Below, piece by piece: positions 31,858 through 39,665 of a DNA stretch of 64,000 nt. Below the pieces are notes generated by a model that saw nothing but the letters and a program-made list of their open reading frames with translations, did not search any database and had not been told where the DNA came from. Made by a program: the position numbers and the translations under genes. This DNA comes from Streptomyces venezuelae (GTDB lineage: Bacteria; Actinomycetota; Actinomycetes; Streptomycetales; Streptomycetaceae): contig NZ_CP029192.1 in the NCBI RefSeq assembly GCF_008642315.1, positions 2,914,001-2,978,000 of the forward strand, written 5' to 3'. Within the stretch, counting starts at the first letter, position 1; each line of letters begins with the position of its first letter.

Positions 31858-34320
31858 TCAGATCCTGTCCTCGGCCCCCGGGCCGCTCGCCGAGTTCGAG
31901 TTGTCGGGCGAGGTCGGCGGCGACTCCTCGTCGGGAGGCGTCGTCGGCGGGGTCGTGGGCGGAGTGGTCGGCGGGGTCGTCGGGGGTGTGGTCGGCGGAG
32001 TCGGCTTGTCGGTCGGCTTGGTGGGCTTGTCCGTGGGCTTGGTCGGCTTGTCGGTCGGCTTCGTCGGCTTGTCCGAGGGCTTTGACGGCGTACCCGACGG
32101 CTCGTCGCTCTCGCTCGGCTTGTCCGAGGGCTTGCCGCTGTCGCTCGGCGTCGGGTCGTCGGACGTGCCGGTGACGCCGTCCTCGCCGGGTGTGCCGGGG
32201 CGGTTCGTGGAGTCCTCCCGCGGCTCGTCGGCGGTGAGGCCGCCGTCGTCGCGGTCCTCCTTCGCCGACTGCTCCGTGGTGACCTTGTCGTTCTGCGGAT
32301 CGTTGTTGTCGGACGTGGCGCCGAGGGTGACGACGGTGCCGAGTACGGCGACGAGCAGGGCTCCGGCGCCCGCGGCGACGAGGTTGCGGCGGGTGCCGCT
32401 GAGAACGGAGCGGCGGCTCGGCGCGGGGCTCGCGCCGGGCGCCGGCGTCGCCCTGCTGGTGACGAGCGTCTCCGGCTCCGGGGGCGGCGCGGGCCGGGAG
32501 AACGCGGCCGCGGACGGGGTGAACGTGGCGGGGATGCCGCCGGGCGGCGACGCCGATTCCTCGTAGCGCGCGTCGGGCACCTCTTCGCCCGCCGCCGTGC
32601 GCCCGCCGGGCAGCGCGCCGCCCGAGCGGTCGGCGACCAGCGCGAGGGCCCTGCGCCCGGAGATCATGCCGCGCTTGTCGGCGAGCGCGCCGCGCAGGCC
32701 TATGGACGCCTCCAGCTCGGCGCGGGCCCGGTCGAGCTGTCCGCCGCAGAGCGCGAGGATGCCCAGCTCGTGATGGAAGTACGCCTCTTCGGCGACCTCG
32801 CCCGCGTTCCGTGCCGCTTCCTGTCCGGAGCGCAGGGCACGCTCCCAGGCGCCCCAGTCGAGCCCACCCGCGAAGGCGGGCGCCGCGGTGCGGGCGAGCA
32901 GCACGGCCGCGCCGCTCTCGGTGGCGACCAGCGCGGCGAGGGCGGCCTGGACGGAGTCCGCCTCGGCGGCGACCCGCTCGGGGGTGACGGAGGGGTGCCC
33001 GGACCACCAGGCGTAGTGCTGGGCGGCGCCCAGGGCGTACTCGGCGGCCTCCTCCGCGTACCCGACGGCCTCCAGCTGGGTGCGGACCCCGGCGGCGAGG
33101 CGGTAGTGCGCGCCGACGGGGGTGACCAGGGCGCAGCCGACGAGCTCGGCGAGGGCCGCGTCGGCGTGGGTGTCGCCCACGAGGGCGGGCAGGTGGGCCT
33201 GGTGCGGCAGTTCGCCGCCGAGGGCGACGGCGAACTTCAGGGTGGCGCGGGCGGACGGGCTCAGCCGTGAGGCGAGCAGCGCCGCGGGCGCGGCGCCGTC
33301 GGCGAGGGAGGGCAGAGGTACGTCGTGCTCGTCGGAACCGGCGTCGAAGGGTGCGTCGACGGGGGTGTCGACGAAGTAGCCGTTCTCCTCGAAGGCGTGC
33401 GGGTCGGCGCGGAGCTGGTCGCGCTGGCGGAGCAGGGCACCGGCCTGGACGAAGCGCAGCGGCAGGCCCTCGGACTCGAACCACAGGTCGCCGGCCCAGT
33501 TGGCCTCCTCGTCGTCGAGGACGCGGCCGACGGCGCGCTCCAGGAGTTCGAGGCCGCCGCCGCGGCCGAGGCCGCCGAGGAAGACCTCTTCGAGGTGGGA
33601 GTCGGCGGAGGGCGCCGCCACGTCGGGCGTGGTGGCGACGAGGAAGGCGCATTCGGGTGTCGCGTCGAGCAGCTCGTCGAGGGCGGCGCCGCCGAATTCG
33701 AGGTCGTCGAGGACGACGACCGCGCCGATCTCGTGGACGTGCTCGAGGAGCTGGGCGCGTTCGGGGCGGTGCAGCGGCGCGTCGTGGACGGCGGCGAAGA
33801 GGTCGTGGAGCAGCTCGCCGGGTGTCCTGCGGTAGCCGGAGAGGCGGACGACGCCGTCGGGGGCGAGGTCCGCGCAGTCGTCGGCGACGGCGCTCAGGAG
33901 CGCCGTGCGGCCCGAACCGGCGGGTCCGGTCAGCCGGACCGAGCGGCCGCGCGCGAGGAGCCGTACGAGCCGCTCACGCTCTTCCTGGCGCTCCAGGAGC
34001 GGCAGCCTGGGCAGTGCGGGCCCCGGCGGCACGGGCGGCATCGAGGCGCGGCGCAGCTCCGCGCGGTCGGCGGCGGAGCGCTTGCCGGGCGCGGCGGGGC
34101 GTTCACCGGGCGGGCAGGGTTCGATCTCGCTGCCGTCGACGGGGTTGACGGTGAGCAGGAAGTCGCCGGAGACGAGCTGGACGGTGCGGGCGAGCGCGGG
34201 TGCGGGCTGCCCGAAATCGGGTGTCAAGGGTTCGCGCGGTGGGCGTCCGGAGCGCGCCGAGCCGTCGTCGTCGATGCCGCCGTGGCCGTACTCTTCGGAT
34301 CCCCGGTTCATCGGGTCCAT
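31858..34320 (-). CDS. Large STAND-like NTPase, membrane-anchored, with Pro/Thr repeat tail
   Basis: Starting at ATG 34320, the protein has 820 residues. A P-loop GPAGSGRT lies at 132-139, in which Arg138 replaces the usual Walker A Lys; VVVLDDLEF at about 200-209 is Walker B-like. Residues about 350-600 are helical and TPR-like (AYFHHELGILALCGGQLDRA). A single membrane span lies at about 646-668. The remaining about 150 residues are external, acidic, then made of PTDKPTK and PTTPPTT repeats. It resembles STAND/AfsR-type regulators tethered to the membrane. Function is unknown; it is commonly annotated only as ATP/GTP-binding. Confidence 0.75.
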   Translation of the reverse strand: MDPMNRGSEEYGHGGIDDDGSARSGRPPREPLTPDFGQPAPALARTVQLVSGDFLLTVNPVDGSEIEPCPPGERPAAPGKRSAADRAELRRASMPPVPPGPALPRLPLLERQEERERLVRLLARGRSVRLTGPAGSGRTALLSAVADDCADLAPDGVVRLSGYRRTPGELLHDLFAAVHDAPLHRPERAQLLEHVHEIGAVVVLDDLEFGGAALDELLDATPECAFLVATTPDVAAPSADSHLEEVFLGGLGRGGGLELLERAVGRVLDDEEANWAGDLWFESEGLPLRFVQAGALLRQRDQLRADPHAFEENGYFVDTPVDAPFDAGSDEHDVPLPSLADGAAPAALLASRLSPSARATLKFAVALGGELPHQAHLPALVGDTHADAALAELVGCALVTPVGAHYRLAAGVRTQLEAVGYAEEAAEYALGAAQHYAWWSGHPSVTPERVAAEADSVQAALAALVATESGAAVLLARTAAPAFAGGLDWGAWERALRSGQEAARNAGEVAEEAYFHHELGILALCGGQLDRARAELEASIGLRGALADKRGMISGRRALALVADRSGGALPGGRTAAGEEVPDARYEESASPPGGIPATFTPSAAAFSRPAPPPEPETLVTSRATPAPGASPAPSRRSVLSGTRRNLVAAGAGALLVAVLGTVVTLGATSDNNDPQNDKVTTEQSAKEDRDDGGLTADEPREDSTNRPGTPGEDGVTGTSDDPTPSDSGKPSDKPSESDEPSGTPSKPSDKPTKPTDKPTKPTDKPTKPTDKPTPPTTPPTTPPTTPPTTPPTTPPDEESPPTSPDNSNSASGPGAEDRI
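31931..32100. repeat. Tandem repeats coding PTKPTDK and PTTPPTT tail
   Basis: Two adjacent arrays lie inside the large NTPase-like gene. 31931-32000 holds about five units of GGCGGNGTNGT-type sequence (Pro-Pro-Thr-Thr on the minus strand). 32001-32075 holds near-identical units coding Lys-Pro-Thr-Asp. The second array is the more uniform, suggesting recent duplication. Confidence 0.75.
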
Positions 34321-34516
34321 GGTCCTAGCCCCCCAGATGCGTGGTGTGCAGAGCCCCCTCCGGCCTTCGTGCACACTGCGCTGTCGCTTCTGGTCCGGCG
34401 CCTCCGTGCGGGTCCGTATATCGGTGGCCACCGAACCCTAGACCTTTGCTCAGTATCTACGGGAGGGCGGGGTACCGCCCCGTCCGAGACGTCACAGGTT
34501 CGTGAGGATTGTGCGG

Positions 34517-34840
34517 TCAAACTCTGGGGAGCGATTCGACTCCGATGCCGCCCTCGATGGCGAGGATGCGGTGCAGCCGGGTCGCCACGAGGAGGCGCTG
34601 CATCTGCGGCGGTACGTGGCGCAGGACGAGTCTGCGTCCGCAGCGTCCGGCACGGCGGTGGGCGCCCATGATGACGCCGAGGCCCGTGGCGTCCCACGAG
34701 TCGAGTTCGGACAGGTCGAGCACCAGGTCGCCGGCGCCGTCGTCGACGGCCGAGTGCAGGACCGTGCGGGCGTCCGCCGCGCTGCGTACGTCGAGGCGTC
34801 CCCCGACGACCAGCTGGGCCTGGTCGCCCCTGATGTGCAT
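34517..34840 (-). CDS. STAS-domain anti-sigma factor antagonist
   Basis: This 107-residue single STAS domain of SpoIIAA type begins MHIRGDQAQLVVGGRLDVRS and has the helix LVLDLSELDSWDATGLGVIM. The phospho-acceptor position, Ser58 in SpoIIAA, is Thr52 here (DATGLG). Such proteins free sigma factors by binding an anti-sigma kinase, and phosphorylation turns them off. No kinase or sigma factor lies in the window, so its partner must be elsewhere. The 205-bp space before it, up to 35045, probably holds its promoter. The next upstream gene on the same strand is the 3-hydroxybutyryl-CoA dehydrogenase. Confidence 0.9.
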   Translation of the reverse strand: MHIRGDQAQLVVGGRLDVRSAADARTVLHSAVDDGAGDLVLDLSELDSWDATGLGVIMGAHRRAGRCGRRLVLRHVPPQMQRLLVATRLHRILAIEGGIGVESLPRV

Positions 34841-35045
34841 ATGCGCTCCCCGAGAGTGCTGTGAGTGCTGTGTCTGCTGTGGCGCCCGATACGTAAGGCG
34901 TCTGCGTATGTCACTGCAACTGACTGCCGCATGGGCGAGGAAGTTGCCGTCTGTAAGCGAACCGATACCGAATTCACTCCGAGGGGTGACCCGCCGGGCG
35001 CCGAAGCGTCCGACGGGGCGTCAGACGGCGTACGTCAGTGCTGGT

Positions 35046-35894
35046 TCAGTGCTTGTAGAACCCTTGCCCGCTCTTGCGCCCGATGTCACCGGCGTCAACC
35101 ATCCGGCGCATCAGCTCCGGCGGCGCGAACTTCTCGTCCTGGGATTCCGTGTAGATGTTGCTCGTGGCGTGCAGCAGGATGTCGACGCCCGTGAGGTCGG
35201 CGGTCGCGAGCGGCCCCATGGCGTGGCCGAAGCCGAGCTTGCAGGCGATGTCGATGTCCTCGGCGGTGGCGACGCCCGACTCGTAGAGCTTGGCGGCCTC
35301 GACGACGAGCGCGGAGATGAGCCGGGTCGTCACGAAGCCGGCGACGTCGCGGTTGACGACGATGCAGGTCTTGCCGACGGACTCGGCGAACTCACGGGTG
35401 CGGGCGAGGGTTTCGTCGCTGGTCTTGTAGCCGCGCACCAGCTCGCAGAGCTGCATCATCGGGACGGGCGAGAAGAAGTGGGCGCCGACGACGCGCTCCG
35501 GGTGCTCCGTCACGGCCGCGATCTTGGTGATCGGGATGGCGGAGGTGTTGGAGGCGAGCACGGCGTCGTCGCGCACGAGCTTGTCGAGCGTGCGGAAGAT
35601 CTCGTGCTTGACCTCGAGCTTCTCGAAGACGGCCTCGACGACGATGTCCGCGTCGGCGACGGCGTCCAGGTCGGTGGTGGTCGTGATGCGTCCGAGCGCG
35701 GCCTCCGCGTCCTCGGCCGCGAGCTTGCCCTTGCTCACGAACTTGTCGTACGACGCCTTGATCCCGTCGGTGCCGCGGGTCAGGGCCTCATCGGTGACGT
35801 CGCGCAGGACGACGTCCCAGCCCGCCTGGGCGGAGACCTGAGCGATGCCGGACCCCATGAGTCCGGCTCCGATGACGGCGAGCTTCCGTGCCAC
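35046..35894 (-). CDS. 3-hydroxybutyryl-CoA dehydrogenase
   Basis: GTG 35894 is preceded by GGGGAG at 8 bases and gives VARKLAVIGAGLMGSG as N-terminus. The product has 282 residues. The Rossmann NAD(P) site is GAGLMGSGIA at about 9-18; the family motif IVEAVFEKLEVK is at about 90-101. Catalytic His is in GAHFFSPVPMMQLCE, and Asn/Ser are in ASNTSAIPITKIA and VNRDVAGFVTTRL. It reduces acetoacetyl-CoA to 3-hydroxybutyryl-CoA, or the reverse. This links to the thiolase at 16740 and the ethylmalonyl-CoA pathway, although the genes are not adjacent. Confidence 0.93.
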   Translation of the reverse strand: MARKLAVIGAGLMGSGIAQVSAQAGWDVVLRDVTDEALTRGTDGIKASYDKFVSKGKLAAEDAEAALGRITTTTDLDAVADADIVVEAVFEKLEVKHEIFRTLDKLVRDDAVLASNTSAIPITKIAAVTEHPERVVGAHFFSPVPMMQLCELVRGYKTSDETLARTREFAESVGKTCIVVNRDVAGFVTTRLISALVVEAAKLYESGVATAEDIDIACKLGFGHAMGPLATADLTGVDILLHATSNIYTESQDEKFAPPELMRRMVDAGDIGRKSGQGFYKH

Positions 35895-36041
35895 TGTTCC
35901 GACTCCCCTACCGCTTGTCACGCTTGGCTTGCACGCTGTTCACGTATGCCTTCTCGGCGCACGTTAGCGGCCGTGGGCGCGCCTGTGGTGGTAAGGAGAT
36001 GCGCGTCACGTCTCAAATGACGGACGTCACACTGGTACGTG

Positions 36042-36683
36042 TCATTCGGCGGCGCGCGGCGCGTAGTTGAGCACCTTCCGGCTCAGCAGGTCCTCCATCT
36101 CGTCGAGCAGCGCGAGGGCTTCGCGGGAGACCTCGGCGGGCTCGCGGCACTTGGACATCTCGTCGCCGATCCACGCCATGAGCGTGCTGTGGACCCAGGA
36201 GAGCTGTCCGGCGACGAGGCCGGGGAGCGGGTCGCCATCGGCGGCCCCGGTCTCCTCGGCGAGGGTGGCCGTGAGCCGGTCGAGGGCCTCCTGCTGGATC
36301 GCCCAGAGTCGTGAGCGCAGGGCGTGCGCCTCGGTGATGACCTTCATGAAGTCGGCCCAGCCGGGGAAGAGCCCGACGGCCGGCGAGACGCCCTCCACGT
36401 CGGCGCGCAGCTCGCGCAGGACGGCGTCGGCGGCGGATTCTCCGTCGCGGCGGCCCCGCACGTACCGGGAGAGGCGGTCGACGACGTCGTCGCCCCGGTC
36501 GAGGAACAGGTCCTCCTTGGCCGGAAAGTAGTTGTAGACCGTGTTGACCGAGACGTCCGCGGCGTCCGCGATCTCGGCGATGGTCACGGTGACGAACCCG
36601 TGCTCCAGGAAGAGCCCGGTCGCGATGTCCGAGATCCGCTGCTTCGTCTGCCTCTTCTTGCGCTCCCGCAGGCCCTCACTCAT
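36042..36683 (-). CDS. TetR regulator of the adjacent ABC exporter
   Basis: This 213-residue TetR protein has its HTH at about 14-60, with FVTVTIAEIADAADVSVNTVYNYFPAKEDLF as canonical helices 2-4. The C-terminal domain carries the PGWADFMKVI and LVAGQLSWVHSTLMAW segments of a helical ligand pocket. It is divergent from a DrrA-type ABC gene. Two inverted copies of TTTTGCnnTGCnnnCAAA lie in the 106-bp gap. Repression of the exporter and of itself is the likely role. Confidence 0.92.
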   Translation of the reverse strand: MSEGLRERKKRQTKQRISDIATGLFLEHGFVTVTIAEIADAADVSVNTVYNYFPAKEDLFLDRGDDVVDRLSRYVRGRRDGESAADAVLRELRADVEGVSPAVGLFPGWADFMKVITEAHALRSRLWAIQQEALDRLTATLAEETGAADGDPLPGLVAGQLSWVHSTLMAWIGDEMSKCREPAEVSREALALLDEMEDLLSRKVLNYAPRAAE

Positions 36684-36707
36684 GGCCCCATCCTAGAGAC
36701 TCCCAAA

Positions 36708-36761
36708 TTTTGCGGTGCACGCAAACTTGGGGCGGTTCATAATTTTGGAGGCATTGCAAAA
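36708..36761. promoter_or_regulatory. Paired operators between tetR and the DrrA-type ABC genes
   Basis: Site 1 (plus strand 36708-36725) reads TTTTGCGGTGCACGCAAA. Site 2 (minus strand, 36761-36744) reads TTTTGCAATGCCTCCAAA. They share 13 of 18 positions and are inverted, with centres 36 bp apart. Site 1 also contains the perfect arms TTTGCG and CGCAAA. AT content here is well above the surroundings, as expected of a promoter. Confidence 0.7.
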
Positions 36762-36789
36762 TTTCAGCGACTCTGTTTTTGTGGACGGC

Positions 36790-37572
36790 ATGGCAATCAT
36801 CAGCACCTCCGGGCTCGCCCGGACCTTCCAGACCAAGGGCGGCCCCGTCGACGCCGTGCGCGGCATCGACCTGCGCGTCGAGCCCGGCGAGATCCTCGGC
36901 TTCCTCGGGCCGAACGGCGCGGGCAAGACCACGACCCTGCGCATGCTGACCACGCTGCTCCCGCCCACCGGCGGCGCCGCCACCGTCGCAGGCCGCGATC
37001 TGGCGAAGGACCCCGAGGGCGTCCGCGAGAGGATCGGGTACGTCGCCCAGTCCGGCGGCGTCGACCTGAGCATCTCCGTACGCGAGGAACTCGTCACCCA
37101 GGGCAGGCTCTACCGCCTGACGAAGGCTCAGGCGGCGGCCCGCGCGGAGGAACTGGCACACGACCTCGGCCTGACCGAGCTGATGGAGCGGCCCTGCGCG
37201 GCACTCTCCGGCGGCCAGCGCAGGCGGCTCGACATCGCCCTGGGACTCACCCACCGGCCCGAGGTTCTCTTCCTCGACGAACCGACCACCGGACTCGACC
37301 CGGGCAGCCGGGCCGACCTGTGGCAGCTGGTGCGCAAGCTACGCGACGACCACGGCACGACCGTCTTCCTCACCACGCACTACCTCGACGAGGCCGACGC
37401 GCTCTCCGACCGTCTGGTCGTCGTCGACCGGGGCGTCGTCGTCGCCGAGGGCACACCGAGCGCACTCAAGCTCCGGTACGGCGGCTCGATCGACGCCACC
37501 CTCCAGGACACGTTCCTCGCCATCACCGGGCGCGACATCGCGCCGAAGGATACGACCCCCGTCGCCGTCTGA
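36790..37572 (+). CDS. DrrA-type ABC exporter ATP-binding protein
   Basis: This 260-residue ATPase has Walker A GPNGAGKTT, signature LSGGQRRRLDIA, Walker B LFLDEPTTGLDP and switch TTHYLDEAD. ATG 36790 has only a weak GGACGG site. It follows the pattern of the daunorubicin-resistance DrrA subfamily of ABC-2 exporters, with the short C-terminal tail QDTFLAITGRD. It pairs with the permease 24 bp downstream and is divergent from a TetR repressor, so it is probably induced by its substrate. Which drug or metabolite is exported is unknown. Confidence 0.92.
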   Translation: MAIISTSGLARTFQTKGGPVDAVRGIDLRVEPGEILGFLGPNGAGKTTTLRMLTTLLPPTGGAATVAGRDLAKDPEGVRERIGYVAQSGGVDLSISVREELVTQGRLYRLTKAQAAARAEELAHDLGLTELMERPCAALSGGQRRRLDIALGLTHRPEVLFLDEPTTGLDPGSRADLWQLVRKLRDDHGTTVFLTTHYLDEADALSDRLVVVDRGVVVAEGTPSALKLRYGGSIDATLQDTFLAITGRDIAPKDTTPVAV

Positions 37573-37596
37573 CCCTCACCATCCGGGACCCCCACC

Positions 37597-38352
37597 ATGC
37601 CTGCACTGCTCGCCGACACCGCCCTGATCTTCGGGCGGTACGCCCGGCAGACCCTGCGCTCCAAGTTCCAGATCCTGTTCGGCGTCCTCACCCCGCTGCT
37701 CTACCTCCTCCTCTTCGGCCCGCTCCTCACCGATCTGCCGCTCGGCTCCGACGGCGACTCCTGGCAGGTGCTCGTACCGGGCCTGCTGCTCCAACTCGGC
37801 CTGTTCGGCGCCACGTTCAGCGGGTTCGCGCTCATCATCGAGAAGCAGTTCGGCGTGGTGGAGCGGATGCGGGTGACGCCCGTGAGCCGTCTCGCGCTGC
37901 TCCTCGGGCGGATCCTGCGCGACGCCGCGCTCTTCGTCTTCCAGGCGGTGCTGCTCGTGCTCGCCTCGCTGGCGATGGGGCTCAGGGCGCCGATCGCGGG
38001 CATCCTCATCGGCTTCGCGTTCGTGGGGCTCCTGGCGGCCGGTCTCGCCTCGCTGTCGTACGCGCTGGCCATGAAGGTCGACAAGCCGCACGAGTTCGGG
38101 CCCGCCGTCAACGCGGTGAGCATGCCCTCGATGCTGCTCTCCGGCCTGATGCTGCCGATGGCGCTCGCGCCGGCCTGGCTCGACGTCCTCTCCCACTTCA
38201 TGCCGTTCCGCTACCTCGTCGACGCGGTGCGCGCGGGATACGTGGGCGACTACGCGACCACGACCATGCTGTACGGCGTCCTGATGGCCCTCGCCTTCGT
38301 CCTGGTCTCCGTGACGGTGGGCACACGTGTCTTCAGGCGGGCCGGAGCATAA
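37597..38352 (+). CDS. ABC-2 type permease (DrrB-like)
   Basis: This 251-residue protein has six hydrophobic spans (about 22-42, 55-75, 100-125, 135-160, 168-190 and 222-244). The ABC-2 signature around FSGFALIIEKQFGVVERMRV and the loop LSHFMPFRYLVDAVRAG before the last span are typical of DrrB/NodJ permeases. It works with the preceding ATPase. It ends 13 bp before the cobalamin adenosyltransferase start, which may still use its own promoter. Confidence 0.9.
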   Translation: MPALLADTALIFGRYARQTLRSKFQILFGVLTPLLYLLLFGPLLTDLPLGSDGDSWQVLVPGLLLQLGLFGATFSGFALIIEKQFGVVERMRVTPVSRLALLLGRILRDAALFVFQAVLLVLASLAMGLRAPIAGILIGFAFVGLLAAGLASLSYALAMKVDKPHEFGPAVNAVSMPSMLLSGLMLPMALAPAWLDVLSHFMPFRYLVDAVRAGYVGDYATTTMLYGVLMALAFVLVSVTVGTRVFRRAGA

Positions 38353-38365
38353 CTAGGCTGGCCGC

Positions 38366-38938
38366 ATGGTCAATCTGACGCGCATCTACACCAGGACCGG
38401 CGACCGGGGCACGACGGCCCTCGGGGACATGAGCCGCACCGCCAAGACCGATCTGCGCATCTCGGCGTACGCCGACGCCAACGAGGCCAACGCGGCCATC
38501 GGCTCGGCGATCGCGCTCGGGCAGCTCGACGCGGAGGTGGTGAAGGTCCTCGTACGCGTCCAGAACGACCTCTTCGACGTGGGCGCCGACCTCTCCACGC
38601 CGGTCGTGGAGGACCCGAAGTACCCGCCGCTGCGCGTCGAGCAGTCCTACATCGACAAGCTGGAGGGGGACTGCGACCGCTTCCTGGAGGAGCTGGAGAA
38701 GCTGCGCAGCTTCATCCTGCCAGGGGGTACGCCGGGTGCGGCGCTGCTGCACCAGGCCTGCACGGTGGTGCGGCGCGCCGAGCGGTCGACGTGGGCGGCC
38801 TTCGAGGTCCACGGCGACACGATGAACCCGCTGACCGCGACCTACCTCAACCGCCTCTCCGACCTCCTCTTCATCCTCGCGCGTACGGCGAACAAGGCGG
38901 TCGGGGACGTGCTGTGGGTGCCGGGCGGCGAGCGGTAG
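38366..38938 (+). CDS. Cob(I)yrinic acid a,c-diamide adenosyltransferase, PduO type
   Basis: This 190-residue trimeric PduO-family enzyme has TRIYTRTGDRGTTALGD (ATP site) at the start, AYADANEANAAIGSA and the C-terminal Arg-rich TVVRRAERSTWA helix with NRLSDLLFILAR. It attaches the adenosyl group to cobalamin, giving the cofactor used by methylmalonyl-CoA mutase, whose chaperone MeaB is encoded at 15730. ATG 38366 follows TAGGCT by 6 bases, which suggests a leaderless start independent of the ABC genes. Confidence 0.94.
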   Translation: MVNLTRIYTRTGDRGTTALGDMSRTAKTDLRISAYADANEANAAIGSAIALGQLDAEVVKVLVRVQNDLFDVGADLSTPVVEDPKYPPLRVEQSYIDKLEGDCDRFLEELEKLRSFILPGGTPGAALLHQACTVVRRAERSTWAAFEVHGDTMNPLTATYLNRLSDLLFILARTANKAVGDVLWVPGGER

Positions 38939-38941
38939 CGC

Positions 38942-39499
38942 TCACACTCGCGTGCGTTCGCGCTCGGGGGCCGGGGCCTTCTTCGGGAAGAGCGAGTAGC
39001 TGAGCGCGATCAGACCGTGGATGCCCGCCGTGCGCCACGCCGTGTACATCCAGCCCTGCAGCGAGGTGGTGCGGTCGGGGTCGTCGACGTACCACATGGC
39101 GAGCAGCAGCAGCCCGCTCGCGACGGCCGCGCCGATGACCGAGCCGAACCAGACCTTCGCCTCGTGCAGGGCGCGGGCCTTGCCGTAGCGCGGCGGGCGC
39201 GGCACCGGCGTGCCGTTGAAGCGGTGCGCCGCGTGGCCGTCGAGCCACTTCACGGTGCGGTGGCCGTGCCCCACGGTGTAGCCGATGTACAGCGCCGCGA
39301 GGCCGTGCTTCCAGCTGGGGTCGGCGCCGTTCTTCAGGTCGAGCGCGGTCACCACCAGGAGCACGAGTTCGAGCAGCGGCTCGCACAACAGGATCGCGAT
39401 GCCCAGGCGCGGCATGCGCAGCAGATAGCGGGTGGCGAGCCCGGCGGCCAGCAGGACCCAGAAACCGACCTCGCAGATGATGATCAGCGCGACGATCAC
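38942..39499 (-). CDS. Integral membrane protein of unknown function
   Basis: GTG 39499 is preceded by GAGGAGAGC and gives 185 residues. Hydrophobic helices lie near 1-20, 30-52, 65-80, 112-130 and 145-162. A cytoplasmic loop around HGHRTVKWLDGHAAHRF and a basic tail are visible. The helix pairs resemble conserved Streptomyces 2TM or YrdB-like membrane proteins, but I do not recognise a named family. It is divergent from chiS with 166 bp between. No functional inference is safe. Confidence 0.7.
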   Translation of the reverse strand: MIVALIIICEVGFWVLLAAGLATRYLLRMPRLGIAILLCEPLLELVLLVVTALDLKNGADPSWKHGLAALYIGYTVGHGHRTVKWLDGHAAHRFNGTPVPRPPRYGKARALHEAKVWFGSVIGAAVASGLLLLAMWYVDDPDRTTSLQGWMYTAWRTAGIHGLIALSYSLFPKKAPAPERERTRV

Positions 39500-39665
39500 A
39501 GCGCTCTCCTCACGTTCGCTCCCCCGTTCACCCCTCAAGGTTCGCCCGCCGGTCGCCGCGGATCATCGTCGGCAGTGACGAAGTGGGACTGCATCCTTCG
39601 ATGTAGCGCCGGGTTCCTCCCCCAGGACCAGGCAGGATGCCCGGTCCGCCGTGTTGGATGGGGGC

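Noticed and set aside
31931..32100. Possible CRISPR-like array because of regular repeats
   Set aside because: The repeats are in-frame codons for a Pro/Thr/Lys tail without unique spacers; no cas genes are present.
31733..33652. Alternative minus-strand frame of 639 codons inside the large NTPase-like gene
   Set aside because: It overlaps the better frame, which has P-loop, TPR and membrane features; this one is Arg-rich shadow.
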